Positions 47,051 through 57,966 of a DNA stretch of 64,000 bases are shown piece by piece. Below the pieces are notes generated by a model. It saw only the letters and a program-made list of their open reading frames with translations, searched no databases and was not told the origin of the DNA. Origin of the DNA: Paulownia fortunei (Eukaryota > Streptophyta > Magnoliopsida > Lamiales > Paulowniaceae). The stretch lies in assembly GCA_019321725.1 (NCBI GenBank), contig CM033114.1:14736278-14800277 (forward strand), read 5' to 3'. The position numbers and the translations under genes are program-made. Each line of letters starts with the position of its first letter. The first letter of the stretch is position 1.

Positions 47051-50000
47051 GTTATTCTAAATAAAAGCTTTTTAACCCCATTAAAAACTTTGAAAGTTTA
47101 AGAAAATATTTAATTATACTTAGACCAATATTCTAAATTTAAATTAACTGTATTTCAATTAAATACTATCAAATGAATTAAAAGTATGTATTTTTAAAAT
47201 ATTCAATACATATTATTTATTTTATATTATTTGAATAGTTTATGTTAAAGTTAGATCGTGAATATATATTGTTTAGTTATTATTAATTTAAACATTTTGA
47301 ACCCCCTATAATTATTTTACTTTTAAATTTTAAAATATATTTAATTATTCTTAGCGGAATCTCCTAAAATTAAATTAATTGTATACTTCAATAAAATACT
47401 ATGTAAGGAATTAAAATATATTTAATTTCAAAATATTTAGATTTTTTAATTTTAAAATATTTAAAATTTTGAGTTATTGTTCTAGTAAAATTAAGTACAT
47501 ATATTCAAATTAAATTAGAAATAATATAGAAAAATCTTTAATATTTATAATTTTAAAATTAATATATATTCTTTATATTTTGAAAACAATTTAAAACATA
47601 TCCATGGAATTGAAAATATAATTAGTTTTAAAATATTCAATACAAATTATTTATTTCATTATTTTGTTTTGATTGTAATTTTACTAGATTTTAATGTTTA
47701 AAACCTTTACATTTTTTAGTTATTGTGCCACTAAAATTTAGTACACACTTTTAAACTATTTTTTTAAAAAAAATATTGAAAATACTCAAATAATTAAAAA
47801 ATTTAAATATACCAATTTCCTGTCAAACAACAACATTAAATTTGAAAATAAATTAAAAGAAAGTACTCCCGTTATCCTTCTTCTCAATTCGTAAATTATG
47901 TTTCAAATTTGTATTTATATGTAAAAGGCATCTTACTGCGTTAAAAAAATAGTAATAACGTAAAATAGAAGATCCAAAAATTGAATTTCACTATATGCAA
48001 TAAATTGCTCTCATTATGCTCCATCGCCTCCAACAAACAAATGTTGAAATCATAAGTATATTTAAAATAAATCTGATATCAACATTCATGTTAAATGATG
48101 AATATATATTCTTTAGTTATTCTAAATAAAAGCTTTTTAACCCCATTAAAAACTTTGAAAGTTTAAGAAAATGTTTAATTATACTTAGACCAATATTCTA
48201 AATTTAAATTAACTGTATTTCAATTAAATACTATCAAAGGAATTAAAAGTATGTATTTTTAAAACATTCAATACATATTATTTATTTTGTATGATTTGAA
48301 TAGTTTATGTTAAAGTTAGATCGTGAATATATATTGTTTAGTTATTATTAATTTAAACATTTTGAACCCCCTATAATTATCTTACTTTTAAATTTTAAAA
48401 TATATTTAATTATTCTTAGGGGAATCTCCTAAAATTAAATTAATTGTATACTTAAATAAAATACTATGTAAGGAATTAAAATATATTTACCTTCAAAATA
48501 TTTAGATTTTCCAATTTTAAAATATTTAAAATTTTGAGTTATTGTTCTAGTAAAATTAAGTATATACATTCGAATTAAATTAGAAATAATATAGAAAAAT
48601 CTTTAATATTTATAATTTTAGAATTAATATATATTCTTTATATTTTGAAAACAATTTAAAACATATCCATGGAATTGAAAATATAATTAGTTTTAAAATA
48701 TTCAATACAATTATTTATTTCATTATTTTGTTTTGATTGTAATTTTACTTAGATTTTAATGATTAAATCCTTTACATTTTTTAGTTATTGTGCCACTAAA
48801 ATTTAGTACACACTTTTAAACTAATTTTTTAAAATAATATTGAAAATACTCAAATAATTAAAAATTTTAAATCTACCAATTTCCTGTCAAACAACAACAT
48901 TAAATTTTAAAATAAATTAAAAGAAAGTACTCCCGTTATCCTTCTTCTCAATTCGTAAATTATATTTCAAATTTGTATTTATATTTAAAAGGCATCTTAC
49001 TGCGTTAAAAAAATAGTAATAAAGTAAAATAGAAGATCCAAAAATTGAATTTCACTATATGCAATAAATTGCTCTCATTATGCTCCATTGCTCCAACAAA
49101 CAAATGTTGAAATCATAAGTATATTTAAAATAAATCTGATATCAACATTCATGTTAAATGATGAATATATATTCTTTAGTTATTCTAAATAAAAGCTTTT
49201 TAACCCCATTAAAAACTTTGAAAGTTTAAGAAAATATTTAATTATACTTAGACCAATATTCTAAATTTAAATTAACTGTATTTCAATTAAATACTATCAA
49301 ATGAATTAAAAGTATGTATTTTTAAAATAAAATACACATTATTTATTTTGTATTATTTGAATACTTTATGTTAAAGTTAGATCGTGAATATATATTGTTA
49401 GTTATTATTAATTTAAACATTTTGAACCCCCTATAATTATTTTACTTTTAAATTTTAAAATATATTTAATTATTCTTAGGGGAATCTCCTAAAATTAAAT
49501 TAATTGTATACTTCAATAAAATACTATGTAAGGAATTAAAATATATTTACCTTCAAAATATTTAGATTTTCCAATTTTAAAATATTTAAAATTTTGAGTT
49601 ATTGTTCTAGTAAAATTAAGTATATATACATTCAAATTAAATTAGAAATAATATAGAAAAAACTTTAATATTTATAATTTTAAAATTAATATATATTCTT
49701 TATATTTTGAAAACAATTTAAAACATATCCATGGAATTGAAAAATATTAGTTTTAAAATATTCAATACAAATTATTTATTTCATTATTTTGTTTTGATTG
49801 TAATTTTACTAGATTTTAATGTTTAAAACCTTTACATTTTTTAGTTATTGTGCCACTAAAATTTAGTAAACACTTTTAAACTAATTTTTTTTAAAAAATA
49901 TTGAAAATACTCAAATAATTAAAAATTTAAATCTACCAATTTCCTGTCAAACAACAACATTAAATTTGAAAATAAATTAAAAGAAAGTACTCCCGTTATC

Positions 50001-50741
50001 CTTCTTCTCAATTCGTAAATTATGTTTCAAATTTGTATTTATATTTAAAAGGCATCTTACTGCGTTAAAAAAATAGTAATAAAGTAAAATAGAAGATCCA
50101 AAAATTGAATTTCACTATATGCAATAAATTGCTTTCATTTTGCTCCATTGCCTCCAACAACAAATGTTGAAATCATAAGTATATTTAAAAATAACTCTGA
50201 TATCAACATTCATGTTAAATGATGAATATATATTTTTTAGTTATTCTAAATAAATGCTTTTTAACCCCATTAAAAACTTTGAAAGTTTAAGAAAATGTTT
50301 AATTATACTTAGACCAATATTCTAAATTTAAATTAACTGTATTTCAATTAAATACAATCAAAGGAATTAAAAGTATGTATTTTTAAAACATTCAATACAT
50401 ATTATTTATTTTATATTATTTGAATAGTTTATGTTAAAGTTAGATCGTGAATATATATTCTTTAGTTATTATTAATTTAACATTTTGAACCCCCTATAAT
50501 TATTTTACTTTTAAAATTTTAAAATATTTTTAATTATTCTAGGGAAATTTGCTAAAATTAAATTAATTGTATGCTTCAATAAAATACTATGTAAGGAATT
50601 AAAATATATTTACTTTCAAAATATTTAGATTTTTCAATTTTAAAATTTTAAAATTTTGAGTTATTGTTCTAGTAAAATTAAGTATATATACATCAAATTA
50701 AATTAGAAATAATATAGAAAAATCTTTAATATTTATAATTT
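47051..50741 (-). repeat. Satellite array 2: about 3.5 copies of a 1.06 kb repeat, inverted relative to array 1
   Basis: TTCTAAATAAAxGCTTTTTAACC recurs at 47055, 48120, 49183 and 50244, spacing 1,061 to 1,065 bases. On the minus strand each unit shows boxes like those of array 1: TACTTAATTTTACTAGAACA and ATAACTC (complement of 47471-47497), and a second at about 47717-47745. AATTAATTTAATTTTAG-like and TTTTAATTCC blocks are shared too. It is thus a relative of array 1 in the opposite direction. It runs into the assembly gap. Confidence 0.9.
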
Positions 50742-50841
50742 NNNNNNNNNNNNNNNNNNNNNNNNNNNNNNNNNNNNNNNNNNNNNNNNNNNNNNNNNNN
50801 NNNNNNNNNNNNNNNNNNNNNNNNNNNNNNNNNNNNNNNNN
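50742..50841. other. Assembly gap of exactly 100 N
   Basis: A run of 100 N, the conventional placeholder for a gap of unknown size, lies at the end of satellite array 2. The true length of the array is unknown. Confidence 0.99.
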
Positions 50842-51543
50842 TAGCTCAGAAAATGGTTTTTGATTGTGGTTCAATGCTTAGAAATGAAGAAAACTTCAGG
50901 TGGTAGCTTGAGGTGACAAAGTTTGAGATGTCAAGTAGTGGTTCAAATATGATATTATACACACCTTATACATATCTAATATAGTGTTTCTCAATATTTA
51001 TTTATCTCTTTATAATTTATTTTAATTACTGTACGATCAGATAATAAATTCTACCCTAATTTCTTAATTGTTCATTCAATTTCTAAACCGATTGACATCC
51101 GATTCCTAAATGATTATCTAATTTGCATTTCTAAAACTATATTCATATATGAACCTTCTAATATGACACTTAAATCACATTATATCATATCCAATATCCT
51201 AAGTATGTTAATTTATGGACGTATACTTTTAAAATACCTTGATCTAATTGAATCGAATTATATAAGCTTACCAGTAACACTTTTAACACTTCTAAAATTA
51301 TAACATATAACCTATGAGTATCCAATATATTGACCAATCTATTTTTTTTTCTTATCTAAATATAGAATTACTTAATTAGGTTATAAAATCTCAACCACTA
51401 ACATAATGTAATAACATTAAAGTCTAACGATTGAGAATGTTATATAAGATGCCATGTAAATGTTAATACAAATTAGCATGTAAGTAGCATGTAATACATG
51501 AATCATATTGACCAAGTGAGTAGTGTGAGGTTTGGTTATTACA
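50842..51543 (-). repeat. Antisense long LTR (family B), 5' part
   Basis: The minus strand begins TGTAATAACCAAACCTCACA at 51543 and matches the start of the solo LTR at 38063, including the conserved GGTTATAATTTTxGAAGTG-type stretch (complement of about 51285-51310) and TATAATGTGATTTAAGTG (complement of about 51172-51190). The remaining part to the gap is non-coding. Confidence 0.72.
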
Positions 51544-53579
51544 TCTTTCCTCTAACGATATGGTATCCACACAATAAGTAAGATCATAGTTTGATATCTA
51601 CTAGAAGATATCAAACCCTATCCCCATACTAGAATTTTTGGAGTGCTGATTAATTCTAATATCAACATAGTGATAGGATAATTAATCAGAATATGTCTAT
51701 AGGCAAGAACCAAATTGATAGAATTAAACTAGAGAAAATATGAAAGAAGATGAAAAGAGTTTTTCAGCTTTTTGGAGAGGGGGGCTGAATTTTGCTGCTT
51801 GTAAGCTTTGATTTTCAGCCCCTTTAATGCTGTATATATGTGTATATATACACCGTTGAGTTTTTGATCTAATCCCATTAGATCTCTAACTTACTTCCAT
51901 ATTTATCACATTCTTGTCTGTATCCAAGAAATGTCTTGAATTTGTTTCCTATTAAGACTTAAAATCTTAATTGATTCTTGTCCAAGACATGGAGAACACA
52001 ACGATCATTCCAAATTCACGAATTAGAGATGTTGTAATATACTCTTTCCCATAACTTCTCATACCAGACCAACCCGCTAAAATGTAATTACGAATCAGAT
52101 TATATATGGTCAATATTATGTAGAATAAAGAGATAACATTTATACCCAAATGTAAATTGATGTTTTCACATGGAGTATTTGATTCATAATGAAAGACCAC
52201 TAATGAACCTCCCCTACGAGCCCATTAGTGATTAGGTTTTTCAATTAATTAATCTCTATTAATTATTTAAATTCAATCAAATTAGTTCTAATGGACTACC
52301 CAACTAAATAGGCCCAATATAAATAATCTCATTATTTATATTAATTAAATTAATTTATCTCTTAAATTAATTTAAAGTTCAATAATTACACCAATCGATT
52401 AATTAATTAGTCCAAAAAGAAGCCCTAATCTTAATTACATCTAATTAATTAATTCAATTATTTAATTGGATGAATTAATTTAACTATTAAATTAATTCTA
52501 GCTCGAACTTATTTAATCTTCATTTGATTAGCTTGATCCAACTCTTTGGATATTATTCTAGATAGAAGTAATTCATTTTGTTTTGTGTGTGACCATTAGG
52601 TTCACAACTAAGGTACCAATGAGCTTGTAATTATTGCAACTTAGTGAATAAAAGATATAGTTCGATCAATTAATCCATCTTGGAATTAACTTTTTAATTC
52701 CAAGAATCTCACAAGTCAAGGGAAATGCATCTTGACTACCTAGTATTAGGTGTAATAGCAAGCGAACCTATTTCTGTTATGAGTACTATGCAAGTCCAAC
52801 CTTCCATTAGCTAACCTCCTGACTAAGTCGAGAACATAGATTATTAGTGGAAACCCTATTTGATTTAAGAACTAAGATTTCACTTATAGTCATAATGACT
52901 TCTAATGAATCATTAGAAATCCCTCGTCTAATATTCATCTTGCTCTTGTCAAAGTCTTTTTGAGTCAAGGAACATGAAATGCATATGAGGGAATATCTAT
53001 TCTTTCATATAGATGACAGATTATTTATTGTCTACTCATTAACCTCCATGACCACACACGCAACGTAAACTCCTCACGATTATCATGCAATCGAGAAATA
53101 TATCAAAGCATATGATGTTGTGTACAAGAATACTATGGTGCCTCAAGTTAAAGGACTAAGTTATGTACTATTGTAACTGGAATGTTTCTAGTGGAATCCA
53201 CAGGCTAGTTCGATGTACTCATTTCTTAACGAGCACCCATACATGTGTACTAGCATCCCATGCTAATGCCTATGGAGCGAGATATCCTATTTTCAAACAT
53301 GCATCATATGCTTGAGTCTTTATGGTCTTATCTATGTCCAATCTCATAAACCCATAACTTGGAACTAAGTTAAGACCAAAGCTATAGAGGCATGTTCCAT
53401 GATTGTCATCATTTGCGCGACCATGCCCTACAACTAAGTATGATTTAGAGACTTTATGTAATTGACTAAATGTAATTGAGGATAAAGAAAATGTCAATTT
53501 TATTAATGTATTTTAAATAAGACTTTTTTACAAGAGTATACAAGCAACTACTAATTTGCTCACTGGGCCTACTCTAACA
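51544..53579 (-). repeat. 3' LTR of an antisense Ty1/copia element
   Basis: On the minus strand the LTR begins TGTTAGAGTAGGCCCAGTG at 53579, directly after the polypurine tract. It is non-coding, with TATA-like TATATATG around 51830. Segments such as the one at 52840-53160 are similar to 56000-56300, the other LTR. The left limit is inferred from the end of the neighbouring family B piece and no CA terminus was fixed. A perfect 11 bp inverted repeat lies at 51589-51616. Confidence 0.7.
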
Positions 53580-53592
53580 ATCTCCCACTTGC
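53580..53592 (-). other. Ty1/copia polypurine tract
   Basis: GCAAGTGGGAGAT on the minus strand ends at the LTR start. AAGTGGGAGATTGTTAG is the well-known polypurine/LTR junction of plant copia elements. Confidence 0.82.
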
Positions 53593-53960
53593 CCTATAGC
53601 TAATTGCCAAGAGTCTTAATACTTTATCTAAATTGTTTCTCCACTTTATGCATAAAGTCTTTGAACTTTTTAAAGGCTTTAAGCTTATATCATAAAAGGT
53701 ACACATACCCAAACCTAGAGTAATCGTTGGTAAAGGTAATGAAATATTGATAGTTCCCTTAAGTATTAACACTTAGTGGCCCGCATACATTCACATGGAT
53801 CAAATTCAAGAGATTTACAACATGCTCCACTTGTCCAACAAATGGTTACTTGGTTATCTTTTCCTTTAGGAAAGGCTCATATGTTGGCATTTCTTGCTCA
53901 TCCTTAAGGTCAAGCAACTATATCAATTTGTGAAAGAGATATGGTCTAGTTTAGCATGCT
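53593..53960 (-). pseudogene. Ty1/copia integrase fragment
   Basis: The minus strand encodes part of the integrase: PFVGQVEHV (near 53845), a segment like DVCGPLS at about 53790 (here HVNVCGPLS), GNYQYFITF and YSRFGYVYL, the usual block around the first catalytic Asp. The sequence then jumps almost directly to the polypurine tract, so the rest of integrase, all of reverse transcriptase and RNase H are missing. Integrase preceding reverse transcriptase is the copia order. The frame contains changes, such as an expected Asp region altered to Asn at TFTNDYSRF. Confidence 0.78.
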
Positions 53961-54189
53961 ATAAGTATATGGAAATATGATCTTCCAATTTTCTTTTATT
54001 TTATTGAATATAAAAGATGGAGTTTTAGGGTATAATAGAATATAAATCATTTGTCAATACTCCAGTATGAATCAATAAAATGAAAATGGAACAACTTCCA
54101 TTAGAAATAGTAAAACTAGATCCCTCTCTATCCAAAACTAGAATATAGATAATGCTCTTAATCAATTTAGAAATGTAAAGACAATTATT

Positions 54190-54600
54190 TAAATCTATCC
54201 TTACTGTACCGCTTAAAGCTAAGTGGATTATCTATATGGCTAATGCAGCAACTCTTGCTCTATTCTCCAACTGCAGGGTAGTCTCTCCTCTACTTAGCTT
54301 CCTGCTACTTGCTATCATCTACAAGTTATTGCAAAGATGAGAACCACATCTGGTTTCTAATACCAAGAAGCATGTTAACCGAAAAGTTAACTTTAACAAA
54401 ATACATACCAAATAATTTTGGAGACTTGTAAGGTACTCCTTGAAATTCCTCTTCTAATGCCTCAACTTGCTGTAGTAGTGGCACTTGTCATTGGCTTTGG
54501 AACCCTTAGCCACTCCACTAGATGCCTTCAAACCTTTGTCCTTATTAGAAGAACCTTTATTCTTTCATTTCTTCAACCTTTTATATTGGGTTTGCTATAA
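54190..54600 (-). pseudogene. Ty1/copia gag zinc knuckle and protease fragment
   Basis: On the minus strand, a basic KGSSNKDKG stretch leads to a zinc knuckle like CxxCGKxGHWKRNC, here degraded to KCHYYSKL and KRNFKEYL (about 54440-54490). The protease start VLETRCGSHLCNNL follows, close to the usual VLDTGCGSHIC with the catalytic Asp replaced by Glu, then a LENRARVAALAI segment. Stops interrupt the frame. It lies in the right order before the integrase fragment, but the stretch between 53961 and 54189 has only weak traces. Confidence 0.75.
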
Positions 54601-56322
54601 CTTAGAGGGTAAACACAATAAAAATTAAATTTTTTTAAATAAAATATGCAATAACGTTTATTGCATTACCCCTGATTTCATAGCGATTCTAACAATCGAC
54701 GTTATTAACCATTTTATAAACAAAATATAAATATAGTGGTGATGTAATTTGTTACTCTTTTTTTATTCAACGATTCAGTGTAAAGCTTGAGGCAATCAAT
54801 TGCCAGATTGTAGCAAATATTTTACCAAGGAGTCCACATGTCCTCCCTCTAAAGAAGTCCACACCTTGGACTAAAATAACTAAAAGTAAAGAACTTACTA
54901 GTGTTCTTTGTTTTCTTTTTCAAGCTAAAAAAGAGAGTGAACACTAATCTTCAATCTAACTGGTGGAATCAAAGATTAAATATTTTTGTTATTATTCTTA
55001 ACCAACTAATGGAAGAAGAACAATATATTGGGATATTTGAAGAACAAAGGAGATGGAGAAGAGAAAAGAAGAAAACATTTTTTTTCTTTCTTGCTTGTGA
55101 CTGATTTTAGGAGTGGTAGAATTAAAGGATTTTATCTTCAATTTTATTTTATATGGTGGCTACAAAAAAGAGGTCAAACCTAATATTAGCTCCACATGCT
55201 AATTTGGTTGTTTGGAAAGTCTAACTTTCCTCACAAACCAAAACACATCAATCCAAAATTCCCTCTTCCTTCTATCTATATGGCCGAAAATATAGCCTCC
55301 AATTGGTCATCAATTTTTCTCTCGTCCAGATATATTGAACCTATTTAATCTTGATATCTTATATAAATTAAATAAGAAAAATCAATTTCCTATTTAATTT
55401 AATTCTTCTAGTATTTCAGTTGGCTTCTACTAATGAGGCATTTTCAAATTAGGTTTGGCCTTTAGTAAGTACATTAATTAATCTAATTAATTAATTAGCC
55501 CAAGTTTATTTAATTGATCTGATCAATTAATTAATTCACTCAAAATTAGATTCTCAATCTTATTGGGTCTAATAAAATAATTCTATTATTTAATTAGATA
55601 ATTAACTCAACTAATTTGATTAAATTTAATCCTTAATTAATTAATCTAATTAATTAATTATATCAAACTCTTTGGATTAAATTTAGACTAGAGATTATTC
55701 TTTCCAAATCGTGTGTGACCATTTAGGTTCACTACTAAGCTAGTAATGGGTTTGTAACATTTGCAGCTTATAAATAATAATTATTCTAATTAATTAATCC
55801 GCTCAGAATTAACTATTTAAAACCAAGAATTTCACTTTCCATGAAAATATCTAGAAAGTAATCATGATAAACTAGTCTTAAGTGAAATAACAAGTGAACC
55901 TATTACAATTCGAATACTATGTACGTAAGGTCCTTCTATCAACTATCTTCTGATTGAGTCAAGGGTATGGATAAAAGTGAAAACCCTAATTGACTCCATA
56001 ACTATGATTTCATTTCAAGTTCCAGTGACTCTTGATGAATCATCGACAATATTTTCTGACATTCATCATACTTTGGCCAAGGATTTTAGAGTCATGAACT
56101 ATGAAAACATAGGAGATTCACTTATTCTACCAGACAAGTGATGGATCCTTTGTTGACCACTCATTAATTTCCATATATGTAGATGTAATACCCAATACAT
56201 TCCCTTTGTGATTTTCAGGTACTCAAAGAATACATTAAAGTAAGACATGACACGTACAAGATTACTATAGTACCTTAAGTCAAAGGATTAGTCGTGCACT
56301 GTTGTAACATAGAGATTCTTAA
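54601..56322 (-). repeat. 5' LTR and leader of the antisense Ty1/copia element, truncated on the right
   Basis: 56000-56300 is similar to 52840-53160 in the 3' LTR, in the same orientation (for example AAAACCCTAATTGACTC and the AAxACTATxGTxCCTxAAGT block). The rest is AT-rich and non-coding. The primer site could not be identified. At 56322 the LTR is cut and Athila-type gag sequence begins with no LTR end. Confidence 0.62.
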
Positions 56323-57966
56323 TTCGACAATGGTTTAGACTTTGAAAGCCCTTACTTTTATCTAAAAGAATTTGATGAAGTATGTGCCACTTTTGATGAA
56401 CAAACTTATACAAATGAGATTGTTAAGCTCAAATTATTTCCGTTTTCTTTAAAAGAAAAAGTAAAAACTTGGTTTAACTCTTTAAAACCTAGGTTAGTTG
56501 GCATTTGGCAAAAATGCAAGCTGAATTTTTGAATTTTTTTTTCTAACTCACAAAACTAATACTTTGAAAAGACAAATTCAAATTTTTTCTAAAATTCTAA
56601 TGGAGCTTTCTTTCAACGTTTGGAAAGATTTAAAGATTTATTGAATTCATGCTCACATCATGGTTTTAAAAAATGACACTTAATTAGTTTTTTTTATGAA
56701 GGTTTAACTTCTAAAATAAAATAATATGTAATGGTGAGTTTCTTGATAAATGATCTAATGAAGCCCTAGAATATCTACACCATTTAGCAGAAAACTTTCA
56801 ATCATGGCATAGTGTTAATTCTTCTGAAGGTTCTATTAGGTTTAATCTTGCTAATAGTAATAAAGAAAAATATTACCTTCATCAATAAGATGATCTAAAT
56901 GCTAGGATTGCTAGTTTAACAAGAAAAGTTGAGGTCATGGAACTTAAAAAAGTAAAGAAAATCAGGTTTGTGCAAGGTGAAAAATTTATAGCATTTGTGA
57001 ACTTGTTGGACACTTCACCAATTAATGCCCAAATATTCCAGCATAAGCAAATGTCATGAACACATTCAAAAAACCTTTTCATTCTCTATATTTTAAAACT
57101 TACAATCCACAATGAAGAAATCATCCCAATTTTAGTTGGCGATGATGAGAACCGTGCTTAACCGCTATATTCACAAAAGCCAGCAAACTTTTCTTCTTAT
57201 CCAACTCCACATACAAAATCCTTGAAGAGACTTTGCAAGAATTTATGCACAGACAAACAAACATTAATAATCAAATTTCACAAGTCATCAATGAGATCAA
57301 AAGCATACTTTCAACACTGACAGTTTCTTTGCGTATTCATGAAAAAGATAAATTTCCTGATCAACCTCAACCTAATCCTTTCACTCAGTGTCATATTTCT
57401 TCTTCAGGTGAAAATTCTATCAAGGAGGCTAATTTGGTCACAACTCTTCATAATGGAAAAGTTATTGATAAGACTCTTCATCCCAAGGAGAAAGTTTCTA
57501 ATCCTCCTTAATAAATGAAGAATGTAAATAGTCTTGACGATGAAGGTAAGTTTAATGAAGGTGAGTTTGAAAATGATGAAAAAGAAAAATAGTTACTTGT
57601 AGTTTTTTTTCCTCAAAAAATTGCAACTGAATCAAAAGTTAAACTCAAATGCTGAAATCTTTGAAGTTTTTAAATAAGTCAAGATTAATATTCCATTATT
57701 GGATGCAATCAAGCAAGTTCCATCTTATGCCAAATTTTTGAAAGATTTGTGTACAATAAAAAAAAACATCATGTACAAAAGAAGGTTTTTAACTTAAAGT
57801 GTTAGTTCAATCACTCAACAATTCACTCCACCTACGTACAAAAATCTAGGTAGTCTAACTATTTTATGTACCATAGGAAACACTAGAATAGAGTATGTTT
57901 TATCTGATCTTGATACTAGTATAAATCTTCTACCTTTCTTAGTTTATGAACAATTAGGTTTGGGCA
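56323..57966 (+). pseudogene. Athila-type gag and first half of protease, 5'-truncated
   Basis: This is a second, more decayed copy of the region 4710-6370 of the intact element. It starts inside gag, at the GLDxxSPYLHLKEFDE-equivalent segment. It keeps a degenerate zinc-knuckle region (about 56980-57040), the MQEFMHRQTNINNQ segment at 57233 and the protease active-site region at about 57900 (DLDTSINLLPF, Gly of the DLG core replaced). Stops and indels are numerous (for example near 56535, 57510, 57590, 57675). The homology ends at 57966, inside the protease, where the sequence changes without a visible break to the Tekay family. Confidence 0.85.

Noticed and set aside
54418..54600. Plus-strand ORF of 60 codons
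   Set aside because: It is the shadow of the minus-strand copia zinc-knuckle and protease region.
54901..55104. ORF with Arg/Lys-rich tail in the copia LTR
   Set aside because: It lies in LTR sequence on the strand opposite to the element and has a low-complexity Phe/Lys content.
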